NCBI GenBank assembly: GCA_903900265.1
Contig: CAIUMM010000062.1
Location: forward strand, 1 to 34,401
DNA: 34,401 nucleotides
From: an uncultured Pseudomonadota bacterium
GTDB taxonomy: Bacteria > Myxococcota_A > UBA796 > SXON01
Reading direction: 5' to 3'
Shown: positions 6,796-15,286 of the stretch, one piece after another
Position numbering within the stretch: the first letter of the stretch is position 1
Layout of the letters: each line of letters opens with the position of its first letter
Translations under genes and position numbers: made by a program
The notes under the pieces: model-generated
Database searches by the model: none
The model's input: the letters and a program-made list of their open reading frames with translations, nothing else
Told to the model about the DNA's origin: nothing

Positions 6796-8124
6796 ATGAG
6801 TGAAAACAAGAAAAGGAAGCCGCGGCCAGGCGCGGTCTGGCGCGCGCACGACGCTACGCTGGTGGAGTGGAATTCGATGGAGTCCCGGGTCACGCGGCCA
6901 TGGCCAAAGCCTCGGGCGTGGCGTAAGCCTGCCGCGGAGGGGTCGGCGTGGGTGGAGTGCTTCGGGAGTGTCCCCAGCCACATCACCAGCCCCGAGTGGA
7001 CGTCGGTGAGCCAGCGCAAAGATACGCCTTCAACTTTGGCGGTGCGTCAGGCTTGGTCGACCGTGCCCGCCGACGTTCGCGAAGCGATCCACTCCGCTGC
7101 GCTGCAAGGCGAGGAGTGGGGGATGTTGTCCATGTTGGCCCGCTGCCCGGGGGCGCTGGAGCTGGCGCGCTCCGTTCCCGTGCTCGCTGGTGCGTTGGCG
7201 GCGTCGCGTCGCTTTGGAGCACCGGTCGCGAGGCCTCTACGATCGGTACGTGCGCTGCTGCGTCGACCGGATGGGATGGTGCGGTGGCGGGCCATCGCAC
7301 GCTGGCTGGAGCTTCCCCATTGCCGCGCGTTCATCAACGCGCTGCGCAAGATGACCACGACCGCTAGCGTGTCGGTGCAAGACATCAAGTCGCTGCAGCT
7401 GCTTTGGAATCACCGCCTCGCGCAGAAGCGGATCTTGCACTCGGAGGCGCTCTCGCTCGATGCGCTTTACCTCATCAAAGCCGCGCACGAGCACGGCGTG
7501 TTGGACCAGCTTCACCCGGATCTGGTGGGCGCAGCGGGGCACGGCGGGCGTTGGGGTGGGCTCGCGTTCCGCTTCGACATCGCGGTTCAGATGTGGCAAT
7601 ACCTGCATCCGCGTCGCCCGCTGCCCGCGTGGCGCACCTTAGAGCAGGTGGAGGTCGCGAGCACCGCGCTGAGGGATGAAGTTCGTCAGGCCAAGGGCCT
7701 GACCACGCTCGCGGTGTACCCGTTCCCGCCGCCGCCTTTTGAGGGGGGGCCGGGCATCACGCCCTTGATCAGCGAGGCCGAGCTGGTCGCGGAGGGCGCC
7801 GCGATGGGCCACTGCCTGGGCTGGCAGAACTGGCAGCAGGAGGCGCGCATGTGCCGCGGCTACGCCTTCCACGTAGGCGAGGGGCCCGATCGGGCGACCC
7901 TGTGGCTGCGGCGCGACCGCAGCTGCGCGCTCGGCTTCCAGATCGATCAGTTCAAAGGCCCGGGAAACGCAGCACCTACGCCGAACGCGATTGAGATGGT
8001 CGCGCGTTGGATCACGAGCCTTGGCGCCGCCCCTACGCTCCCCGAAGCCTGGATCTCGCCAAAGGCGATAGCGTCAGGCGATCCTACGCCGTTCTGGCTG
8101 GATGACGACGACATCCCGTTCTAA
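6796..8124 (+). CDS. PcfJ-like protein
   Basis: This 442-aa protein starts at the ATG at 6796 (GGGAG 6 bases upstream). The C-terminal third, at about residues 325-415, matches the PcfJ pattern: SEAELVAEGAAMGHCLG (the 'A..M..C' core), then a short strand-rich part with ATLWLRRD and a final Q..GPGN. The first 300 residues are helical and basic, with no recognised domain. PcfJ was named from a conjugative plasmid of Enterococcus and the family is common on plasmids and in accessory islands, but its biochemical role is not established. Here no relaxase or conjugation gene accompanies it. It is last in the rightward set that begins with paralog B. Confidence 0.75.
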   Translation: MSENKKRKPRPGAVWRAHDATLVEWNSMESRVTRPWPKPRAWRKPAAEGSAWVECFGSVPSHITSPEWTSVSQRKDTPSTLAVRQAWSTVPADVREAIHSAALQGEEWGMLSMLARCPGALELARSVPVLAGALAASRRFGAPVARPLRSVRALLRRPDGMVRWRAIARWLELPHCRAFINALRKMTTTASVSVQDIKSLQLLWNHRLAQKRILHSEALSLDALYLIKAAHEHGVLDQLHPDLVGAAGHGGRWGGLAFRFDIAVQMWQYLHPRRPLPAWRTLEQVEVASTALRDEVRQAKGLTTLAVYPFPPPPFEGGPGITPLISEAELVAEGAAMGHCLGWQNWQQEARMCRGYAFHVGEGPDRATLWLRRDRSCALGFQIDQFKGPGNAAPTPNAIEMVARWITSLGAAPTLPEAWISPKAIASGDPTPFWLDDDDIPF

Positions 8125-8135
8125 CCATGCGGCGG

Positions 8136-8156
8136 TAGCGCATTCGCCTTGCGCTA
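8136..8156. repeat. Inverted repeat TAGCGCA / TGCGCTA
   Basis: Two perfect 7-bp arms flank a 7-base loop between the PcfJ-like gene and the MopE-repeat gene. A TATACT box at 8160-8165 follows directly. No T-run follows on the plus strand, so an operator or a factor-independent hairpin of uncertain strength are both possible. Confidence 0.5.
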
Positions 8157-8173
8157 GCATATACTGAACCTCA

Positions 8174-11100
8174 ATGCTTACCGGTGTCCCATTCCTCGCG
8201 CTGCTGATCGGCTGTCCCCAAGACGTGTCGGTGCTCAAAGCGCGCGTTGACAGCGATAGCGATGGTTATACCACCGAAGTTGACTGCGATGACGCTCGGG
8301 CAGACATCAACCCCGAAGCGGAAGAGCGCTGCGATGGGTTGGACAATGACTGTGACGGCGCCATCGACGTAGGTGCGAGCGACGCTGTCGCGTATTTTCC
8401 CGACGCGGACGCAGACGGTCACGGAGACCCGGAGCTGCGGATCGACTCCTGTGACCCGCAGGAAGGCTACCTCACGGTGGGGGACGACTGCGATGACGCA
8501 GAATCCCGAGCTTTCCCCGGCGCAGATGAAGTGTGCGACGGCGTCGACAATGACTGCGATGGCGAGGTCGACAACGAGCCCATCGACAGCACGCGCTTCT
8601 ACGAGGATGGGGACGCAGACGGCTACGGTGACAGCGCCGTGTTTGTCGACGTGTGTGAGGCGCCGCCTGGCTATGTCACTGAATCTGAGGATTGCGATGA
8701 TACTTCCTCTGCGATCCACCCCAACGCGGAGGAGGCTGACTGCACTGACCCCATCGACTACAACTGCGATGGTTCGGTAGGCTACGCAGACGCAGACGCA
8801 GACGGCGCGCCGGCCTGCACCGATTGTGATGACAGCGACGCCGAGCGCAGCCCGCTGCTCGAAGAGATCTGCGACGACGCCAACGTCGACGAAGACTGCG
8901 ACCGACTCGCCGATGACAACGACGACAGCGTCTCGGCCGCGTCTACGCTGACGTGGTATCGCGACGTCGACAGCGACGGCTACAGCGCAGGCACGGGCCT
9001 GAGCCTCGTTCAATGCGAGTACACGCCCGGCTACGCGGCGATTGACGGCGACTGCAATGACTATGACGCCTCCGTCAGCCCCGGACTGCCGGAGGTGTGC
9101 GATGCGTACAACACCGATGAAGATTGCAGCGGCCTCGCGGACGACGAAGACCCGTACACGATCGCCGCGTCGTTCGTGGCGTACTACGAGGATCGGGACA
9201 CGGATGGCTACGGAGATGCGGCGAGCACCGCATCCCAATGCGAGGCGCCTGCGGGCTATGTCACGGACGATTCGGATTGCGATGACGCCGATGCCGAGCG
9301 CAATCCCGGGGCGCAGGAGGTCTGTGACAGCGCGGCCAAAGACGAAGACTGCGATGGGTACTCGGACGACGCGGATCCCAGCGCGATCGGCGCCAGCACG
9401 TGGTACGTCGATGCCGACAGCGACGGGTACGGCGAGCCTTCTTCGATCCGCAACGCCTGCGCAAGTCCGGCTGGGTACGCGCCGACTTCGGACGACTGCA
9501 ATGACCACAGCGCGTCGATCAACCCCGGCGCGGACGAGGTCTGTGACGCCGCCAATCTCGACGAAGACTGCAGCGGGTACGCCGATGACGAAGATCCGGG
9601 TGTGCTTGCTGCGGGACTGACGAACTTCTACCGAGACAGTGACGGCGACGGGTACGGCAGCTCCTACGTGCTGGCGCTGTGCGACGCGCCCGCTACCTTC
9701 ACGGACAATTCGGAGGACTGCGACGACGACGACGGGACCACCTACCCGGGCGCCGCGGTGAGCGAAGATCCGTTTTTGTGCACTCGAGACGCCGATCACG
9801 ATGGATATGGCGACGCCTCCACCTCAGGCAGCGTCGACGCCGGGGAGGACTGCGACGACGGCGATTTCAGCGTGAACCCGGCGGCGACCGAAGATTGTGG
9901 AACCGCCGCTGACGACGACTGCAACGCCTCGACGAACGACGAAGGGGCTCTGGATTGCGTGACGTACCGCGCGGACGCCGACCTGGACGGCTACGGAGAT
10001 ACGGCGGACACGGCCTGTTTCTGCGACCCGTCCGGTGTGTACACGTCGAGCACCTCGACCACCGCAGACTGCGACGACACCGCCTCCGGCGTGCACCCGA
10101 ACGCTACGGAGGTGTGTGACGCGGCAAATGTGGACGAAGACTGCGATGGGTTGGCCGACGACCTCGACGGCTCTGTGTCTACATCGTCCAAGACCGCGTT
10201 CTACATCGACAGTGACGGGGACGCCTTCGGCACCGAGGTCTCCCCCAGCGCGCGCTGCGACCTCGCTGCGGGCTACTCCGCCTCGGACACCGACTGCGAC
10301 GATGGGGACGCGCAGGCCTTCCCGGGCGCCGCGCCTTTGGATTCGACGACGGCGTGCATGACGGACGACGACCTCGATGATTACGGCGATGCTTCGCCTG
10401 CAGCTGGGGCAGTTGGCACGGATTGCGACGACACCCGCTCTCGAGTGAGCCCTGCCGGTTCGGAGACGTGCGCGACCTCATACGACGACGATTGTGATGG
10501 ATCCAGCAATGACATCGGCGCAGCCCTGTGCACCGACTACTACCACGACTCCGACTCCGACGACTACGGCGCGGGCACGGGGCTGTGCACCTGCGCCCCC
10601 ACGGCTTCGTACACCAGCACCCTGAACACCGATTGCGACGATGCCGCCACCACGGTCAACCCGGCAGCCGCGGAGATCTGCGGCGACGGCGCGGACAACA
10701 ACTGCGACGGCAACGTCGATGATGGGTGCCCCACCTTCGCGTATAGCGGTGTTTATAGCGCCGAAGATGCTTCCGCGACCGACGCGAACGCCGTCTACTA
10801 CGGCTCGGCGGCCAGCGACCTGTACGGAAGCGCGATCGCGACCGGAGTCGATTTTGACGGCGACGGAACGGACGATCTCGCGGTGGGCGCGAGCGCGGCG
10901 TTGTACTCTGGGACTTACCACGGAGCCGCGTACGTGTATGGTGGGTTTCCCGCCGCGAGCGCCGACGCCGCCACCGACGCGGAAGCGATCCGGTATGGCT
11001 CGACCAGCGCCAGCACGACTTGGGGAACAGCGCTTTGGCCGATCCAGGACTTCAATGACGACGGCCAGGACGAGCTCGCCGCGCTGTATACCAGCGGGAG

Positions 11101-12094
11101 CACCTCGTACGTGTACCTCTACAAGGGCGCCAACGTGCGCACGACCGCCGGCTATGGGTCGTCCTACTACGACGTGATCACAGCCACCGGGCCAGCCACG
11201 GGGGTAGGGGACGAGAACGCGACGTATGGCAGCAACGAAGTCGCGATCGCGAATCAGGCTGCCAACTCCGCGCAGGGCGCTGTCACCCTTTACACCTATG
11301 GAGCGAGCGCGCTCACCACCTTGTACGTGATCAACGGCGAAGACGCGAACGATGCCGCGGGACACGGCTTGGCTGGCGGAGACGGCAGCGACACCAACGG
11401 CGATGGCTACGATGACGTGTTCATCGGCGCGTGGGGCGACGACGACGGCGGCGGAAACACCGGCGCGGCCTATGTGGTCGAAGCGCCAGTCACCGGCACC
11501 TTCGACCTATCGTCCGCGCAGGTCAAGATCATCGGGACCACGACCAGCGAGACCTTCGGCTATTTCGTGGGCGCGCCTGGCGATGTAGACGGCGACGGCT
11601 ACGCTGACATGCTCGTCACCGCGCCGCGCGACGACGGCGGTGGGTCCAACGCAGGCGCGGTCCTCATCTACGAAGACGTGAACACTGACGCGACCACGAA
11701 AGACTCCCGCAACAGCGACTACGAGGTGAAGATCCTCGGTCAGGCCACCAGCGACTACCTCGGCTATTGGGAGCCCGCGGTGGGGGACGTCAACGGCGAC
11801 GGCGAGCTCGACATCCTGATCGGATCTCCGAACTGGGACGCCTCTTCTACGGTGACTGCCTCAGGCGCAGCGTGGCTGATCTACGGCCCGCTCAGCGGGG
11901 TGTATGACCTCGGCGTCACCGACGATTACGACGCGGTGTTCACCGGCGATCAGGCCAACGACGCGTGCGGAACGGCGGTGGGCATCGCCGATCTGGACCT
12001 CGATGGCTTGGACGACATGATGTTGAGCTGCACCAGCGGGGATTACCCGTCGCACTCAGGGGTCGGGACGCTGTACTTCTTTGCGGGTGGGTGA
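8174..12094 (+). CDS. MopE-type metal-binding repeat lipoprotein with C-terminal FG-GAP propeller
   Basis: This 1306-aa protein is predicted to be a secreted lipoprotein (MLTGVPFLALLIGC, lipidated Cys14). Residues ~25-855 hold about 13 copies of the repeat D-C-D-D...P-(G/N)-A-x-E-x-C-D...D-x-D-C-D-G. These alternate with D-x-D-x-D-G-Y-G calcium-type loops. Later copies degenerate (8, 9 and 11 lose part of the Cys pair). This is the 'putative metal-binding motif' seen in the copper-binding MopE of Methylococcus and very common in Myxococcota. Residues ~870-1306 hold seven blade-like units with DFDGDGTDDL or DVDGDGYADM loops, as in FG-GAP/integrin-type propellers. It probably binds Ca2+ or other metals at the surface. 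The start has no clear ribosome-binding site, and TATACT lies 9 bp upstream, so a leaderless transcript is possible. Confidence 0.9.
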   Translation: MLTGVPFLALLIGCPQDVSVLKARVDSDSDGYTTEVDCDDARADINPEAEERCDGLDNDCDGAIDVGASDAVAYFPDADADGHGDPELRIDSCDPQEGYLTVGDDCDDAESRAFPGADEVCDGVDNDCDGEVDNEPIDSTRFYEDGDADGYGDSAVFVDVCEAPPGYVTESEDCDDTSSAIHPNAEEADCTDPIDYNCDGSVGYADADADGAPACTDCDDSDAERSPLLEEICDDANVDEDCDRLADDNDDSVSAASTLTWYRDVDSDGYSAGTGLSLVQCEYTPGYAAIDGDCNDYDASVSPGLPEVCDAYNTDEDCSGLADDEDPYTIAASFVAYYEDRDTDGYGDAASTASQCEAPAGYVTDDSDCDDADAERNPGAQEVCDSAAKDEDCDGYSDDADPSAIGASTWYVDADSDGYGEPSSIRNACASPAGYAPTSDDCNDHSASINPGADEVCDAANLDEDCSGYADDEDPGVLAAGLTNFYRDSDGDGYGSSYVLALCDAPATFTDNSEDCDDDDGTTYPGAAVSEDPFLCTRDADHDGYGDASTSGSVDAGEDCDDGDFSVNPAATEDCGTAADDDCNASTNDEGALDCVTYRADADLDGYGDTADTACFCDPSGVYTSSTSTTADCDDTASGVHPNATEVCDAANVDEDCDGLADDLDGSVSTSSKTAFYIDSDGDAFGTEVSPSARCDLAAGYSASDTDCDDGDAQAFPGAAPLDSTTACMTDDDLDDYGDASPAAGAVGTDCDDTRSRVSPAGSETCATSYDDDCDGSSNDIGAALCTDYYHDSDSDDYGAGTGLCTCAPTASYTSTLNTDCDDAATTVNPAAAEICGDGADNNCDGNVDDGCPTFAYSGVYSAEDASATDANAVYYGSAASDLYGSAIATGVDFDGDGTDDLAVGASAALYSGTYHGAAYVYGGFPAASADAATDAEAIRYGSTSASTTWGTALWPIQDFNDDGQDELAALYTSGSTSYVYLYKGANVRTTAGYGSSYYDVITATGPATGVGDENATYGSNEVAIANQAANSAQGAVTLYTYGASALTTLYVINGEDANDAAGHGLAGGDGSDTNGDGYDDVFIGAWGDDDGGGNTGAAYVVEAPVTGTFDLSSAQVKIIGTTTSETFGYFVGAPGDVDGDGYADMLVTAPRDDGGGSNAGAVLIYEDVNTDATTKDSRNSDYEVKILGQATSDYLGYWEPAVGDVNGDGELDILIGSPNWDASSTVTASGAAWLIYGPLSGVYDLGVTDDYDAVFTGDQANDACGTAVGIADLDLDGLDDMMLSCTSGDYPSHSGVGTLYFFAGG

Positions 12095-12105
12095 CAAAAA
12101 GGCCC

Positions 12106-15100
12106 ATGCAAGCTCGTGCGCGGTTTGCGCTGCTCATCATGGCACCGTTAGGATCCATCGCGTGCTCCGGCCCCGGCCCCACGCAGCGCGTCCACGAGTC
12201 CGGGGGCGGCGACGACAGCGTCGAGTCGGTGCCGTCTCTTCCGTCGGAGATCCTCCCCGACGAGGTGCGGATCACCGAGGCCATGGCCGACGACGGGGCG
12301 CTGAACGACGCCGCGGGCGACCCTACGGACTGGATCGAGCTGTACAACGCTTCGGGGCACGCGCTCCAGCTCGCCGGATGCGGCCTGTCCGACGACGCAT
12401 CGGACCCGTACGCGTTTGTGTTCCCGTCAGACACGGGGATGGTCGCCGGGGAGTACCGGCTGATTTATGCCTCGGGCAAAGGCTTGGACGGCCCGGCAGG
12501 CCAGCTGCATACCCCATTTTCCTTGGATAAATCCGGGGAGACGCTGACGCTCACCGCTCCCGATGGGACCTTGTTGTCCACGCTTACACTACCGGCGCTG
12601 GAGGACGACAGCTCTTGGGGCTTGGAGCAGGAGGTGCGGACGACGACGCCCGTGCAGCGCGGATCCGCGGCGATGTTTACTGTGCAAGCGCCAGACGAGG
12701 GTTGGACCTCCGTAGTTTGGGACGACGCCGCGTGGTCGCCGGTCACGCTGGGCATTGGGTTTGACGGCAGCATCACCAGCGGTGACCCGGAGAATGCGGC
12801 GTTGGAGAAGCCATCCAGTCAGTCTTCGGACGGCTACGGGTACACCGCCGCGCAAGCAGTGGACGGGGACCCGTCTACGTTCAGTCACACCGCGGATGGC
12901 GACCTCGCCCCATGGTTACAGATCGACCTGCAAGGCACTTGGTCGATCTCCAAGATCACGCTGTTGAACCGGGATGATTGTTGCGGCGAGCGCCTGTACA
13001 ACCTCACCGTAAGCGTGTTGGACGGCTCAGGCGCTGCGGTATGGACGTCGGAGCGCATCAACCCCGTTCGCGAGGGCGAAACACCGACAAGTCCTGGTCG
13101 CCTGATCGACGTGACGCCCCCGACCGCGGTGTTGGGCCGCGCCGTTCGCGTGGACAAGGTCGCGGTCAACGGGGCGGGGAGCAGCGAGTGGTTGACGTTC
13201 GCGGAGGTGGTGGTCACCGCGAGCTTGGCCTCTCCATACGCCGAGCTGTTTCAAACGGACGTGGGCGCCGAGATGGCAGGGGTCTCCTCAACGGCCTTCG
13301 TGCGGGCTCCGTTTTCAGTCGACGACGCAGCGCCGGTCAGTCGCGCGACGCTGACCATCCACACCGACGATGGGTTCCGGGCGGCGCTGAACGGTGTGGA
13401 TGTGGCGGAGCTGAACGCGCTCGGCGATGTCGCGAGTGAGGCGCACGACGGGGCGGATGCTCTCGCCTATGCGGTCGATGCTGGACTGCTCGAGGGCGAG
13501 AACGTGCTGGCGCTGCAAGGTCTGAACGTCGCGGCGGACGACGACGACTTTGTGCTGGACGCCACGCTAACGCTGGACTGGATCACCACCGGCGAGCCGG
13601 CGCTGTTCACCACACCGACGCCGGGGCAACCAAACGGGGAGGGGGTAGCTGGCAAGGTGGCCGAACCCACGGCGTCCCCGTCGCGCGGGTTCTATGACGC
13701 CGCCTTCACCACGACGATCGCGAGCACCACGCCGGGCGCTACCCTAATCTACACCCTCGACGGGAGCGTCCCGACGCTCGAACACGGCACTGTCGTCGCG
13801 CCTTCGAACGAGACGCAGACGCCAAACGCGCAGGTCCGGGTCGGCACCACGACCATCCTGCGGGCTGCGGCGTTCCGGGACGGCTGGACCCAGAGCGACG
13901 TCGCTACCGACTCCTTCGTGTTCCTACAGGACGTCATTCGACAGCCGGCGGCGCCTGCGGGCGCTCCGACCGTTTGGAACAGCGCATCCGAAGGCGCGTA
14001 CAACGCCGACTACGAGATGGATCCGGAGATCGTCGATGACCCCGCCTACGCCGCCGATCTTTTGGCGGGGCTTCGGGCGATCCCGACGCTGTCGATCGTG
14101 ATGGACCCTGCTGACCTGTTCGGCGACGACGGCATCTACACCAACAGCGCTGAGCGCGGCGATCATTGGCAACGTGCGGCTTCCATTGAGCTCATTCTTG
14201 AGGATGGCTCCACGGCCTTTCAGGAGGACGCCGGCATTGAGGTGCACGGCTGGGGCTGGCGCTACCACTCCTCCTCGCTGAAACACTCGTTTCGCTTGCA
14301 ATTCAGCCCGACCTACGGCAACTCCAAGCTCGACTATCCTTGGTTCATGGACGCGCCGGTCTCCAAGTTTGACAGCATCGTGCTGCGGGCGGGAGGAAGC
14401 AAGACTTGGCTTGATTTTCGAGACCCAGCGCAGGCTCAATACTTGCACGACGCGTTCGCTCGGGAAACCGCCCGGGACATGGGAAAGGTCGACGGGCACG
14501 CCACCTTTGTACACCTGTACTTGAATGGCTTGTATTGGGGATTGTACGATCCGGTGGAGCGCCCCGAGGCCGGGTTCGGCGAAGAGTATTTTGGCTACTC
14601 TAAAGAGGACTATGACGCGATCAATCGGAGGACGGTCACGAACGAGGCGGTGGATGGCGACCTCGAAGCCTACAACGCGATGCTCGCGCTCGCAGACGCG
14701 GACCTGTCTACGCCGGAAGGCTACGCGGCGATCGAAGGCTACCTCGATATCGACGATCTGATCGACTACATGCTGATCCAGCAGTACACCGTCAATCGGG
14801 ACGGCCCCTGCTGTTTCGAGAGCAACAACATGCGCGGCTTGCGGAGGCGGGCTGCTCCAGGCACGCCCGACGCATTGTTCCGGTTCTTTGTGTGGGACAT
14901 GGAGTACAGCCTTTGGGATGCAACGGACGCGACCAATGTCGACATCGACGTCCCCGGTTCCATCTCGCACGTGTACGCACGCTTGCGGGACAACGCGGAT
15001 TTCCGGTCACGCTTTGCCGGCCGCGCCCGCGCTGCGTTGACTGGGGCCGGCGCGCTCACCCCCGATGCAGCGGCAGCGCGCTACGAGGCGCGAGCAACCG

Positions 15101-15273
15101 AGATTTTCGACCCATTGGTCGCCGAATCCGCGCGCTGGGGTGACACGTATCGAGCCACGCCGTACACCCGCGATGTCGAGTGGATGGCCGAATACGACAG
15201 GTTGATGAACGATTACTTCCCAAATCGCACTGCGCAGCTGATCGCGCAACTTCGTGCCGCTGGGTTGTATTGA
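12106..15273 (+). CDS. CotH-family multidomain lipoprotein
   Basis: This is a 1055-aa lipoprotein (lipobox LGSIAC, Cys20). Domain order by eye is as follows. Residues ~52-160 are a lamin-tail domain (RITEAMA...DWIELYN). Residues ~225-375 are a discoidin/F5-8C-like domain (AVDGDPSTFSHT, APWLQIDL). A beta domain with DDGFRAALNGVDV comes next. A chitobiase-type module (GATLIYTLDGSVPT) ends near residue 600. The CotH region runs from ~655 to the end, with HGWGWRYHSSSLKHSFRLQF, LNGLYWGLYDPVERP and FVWDMEYSLWD. CotH proteins are atypical kinases that phosphorylate spore-coat and other secreted proteins. Whether this copy is active is not known. It follows the MopE gene after 11 bp, so the two are probably co-expressed and may act on the same surface. 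Confidence 0.9.
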   Translation: MQARARFALLIMAPLGSIACSGPGPTQRVHESGGGDDSVESVPSLPSEILPDEVRITEAMADDGALNDAAGDPTDWIELYNASGHALQLAGCGLSDDASDPYAFVFPSDTGMVAGEYRLIYASGKGLDGPAGQLHTPFSLDKSGETLTLTAPDGTLLSTLTLPALEDDSSWGLEQEVRTTTPVQRGSAAMFTVQAPDEGWTSVVWDDAAWSPVTLGIGFDGSITSGDPENAALEKPSSQSSDGYGYTAAQAVDGDPSTFSHTADGDLAPWLQIDLQGTWSISKITLLNRDDCCGERLYNLTVSVLDGSGAAVWTSERINPVREGETPTSPGRLIDVTPPTAVLGRAVRVDKVAVNGAGSSEWLTFAEVVVTASLASPYAELFQTDVGAEMAGVSSTAFVRAPFSVDDAAPVSRATLTIHTDDGFRAALNGVDVAELNALGDVASEAHDGADALAYAVDAGLLEGENVLALQGLNVAADDDDFVLDATLTLDWITTGEPALFTTPTPGQPNGEGVAGKVAEPTASPSRGFYDAAFTTTIASTTPGATLIYTLDGSVPTLEHGTVVAPSNETQTPNAQVRVGTTTILRAAAFRDGWTQSDVATDSFVFLQDVIRQPAAPAGAPTVWNSASEGAYNADYEMDPEIVDDPAYAADLLAGLRAIPTLSIVMDPADLFGDDGIYTNSAERGDHWQRAASIELILEDGSTAFQEDAGIEVHGWGWRYHSSSLKHSFRLQFSPTYGNSKLDYPWFMDAPVSKFDSIVLRAGGSKTWLDFRDPAQAQYLHDAFARETARDMGKVDGHATFVHLYLNGLYWGLYDPVERPEAGFGEEYFGYSKEDYDAINRRTVTNEAVDGDLEAYNAMLALADADLSTPEGYAAIEGYLDIDDLIDYMLIQQYTVNRDGPCCFESNNMRGLRRRAAPGTPDALFRFFVWDMEYSLWDATDATNVDIDVPGSISHVYARLRDNADFRSRFAGRARAALTGAGALTPDAAAARYEARATEIFDPLVAESARWGDTYRATPYTRDVEWMAEYDRLMNDYFPNRTAQLIAQLRAAGLY

Positions 15274-15286
15274 AGCTTCGCTGCGT

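Noticed and set aside
8171..9799. 542-aa open frame antisense to the MopE repeats
   Set aside because: It is a mirror of the repetitive GAC/GAT codons (giving Val/Ile runs). It has no domain, and the plus strand carries the clear MopE repeats.
10478..11365. 295-aa minus-strand open frame within the MopE/propeller gene
   Set aside because: It is a shadow of the plus-strand gene in high-GC sequence, with no recognisable family.
13924..14970. 348-aa minus frame inside the CotH gene
   Set aside because: The plus strand has continuous CotH motifs; the minus frame has none.
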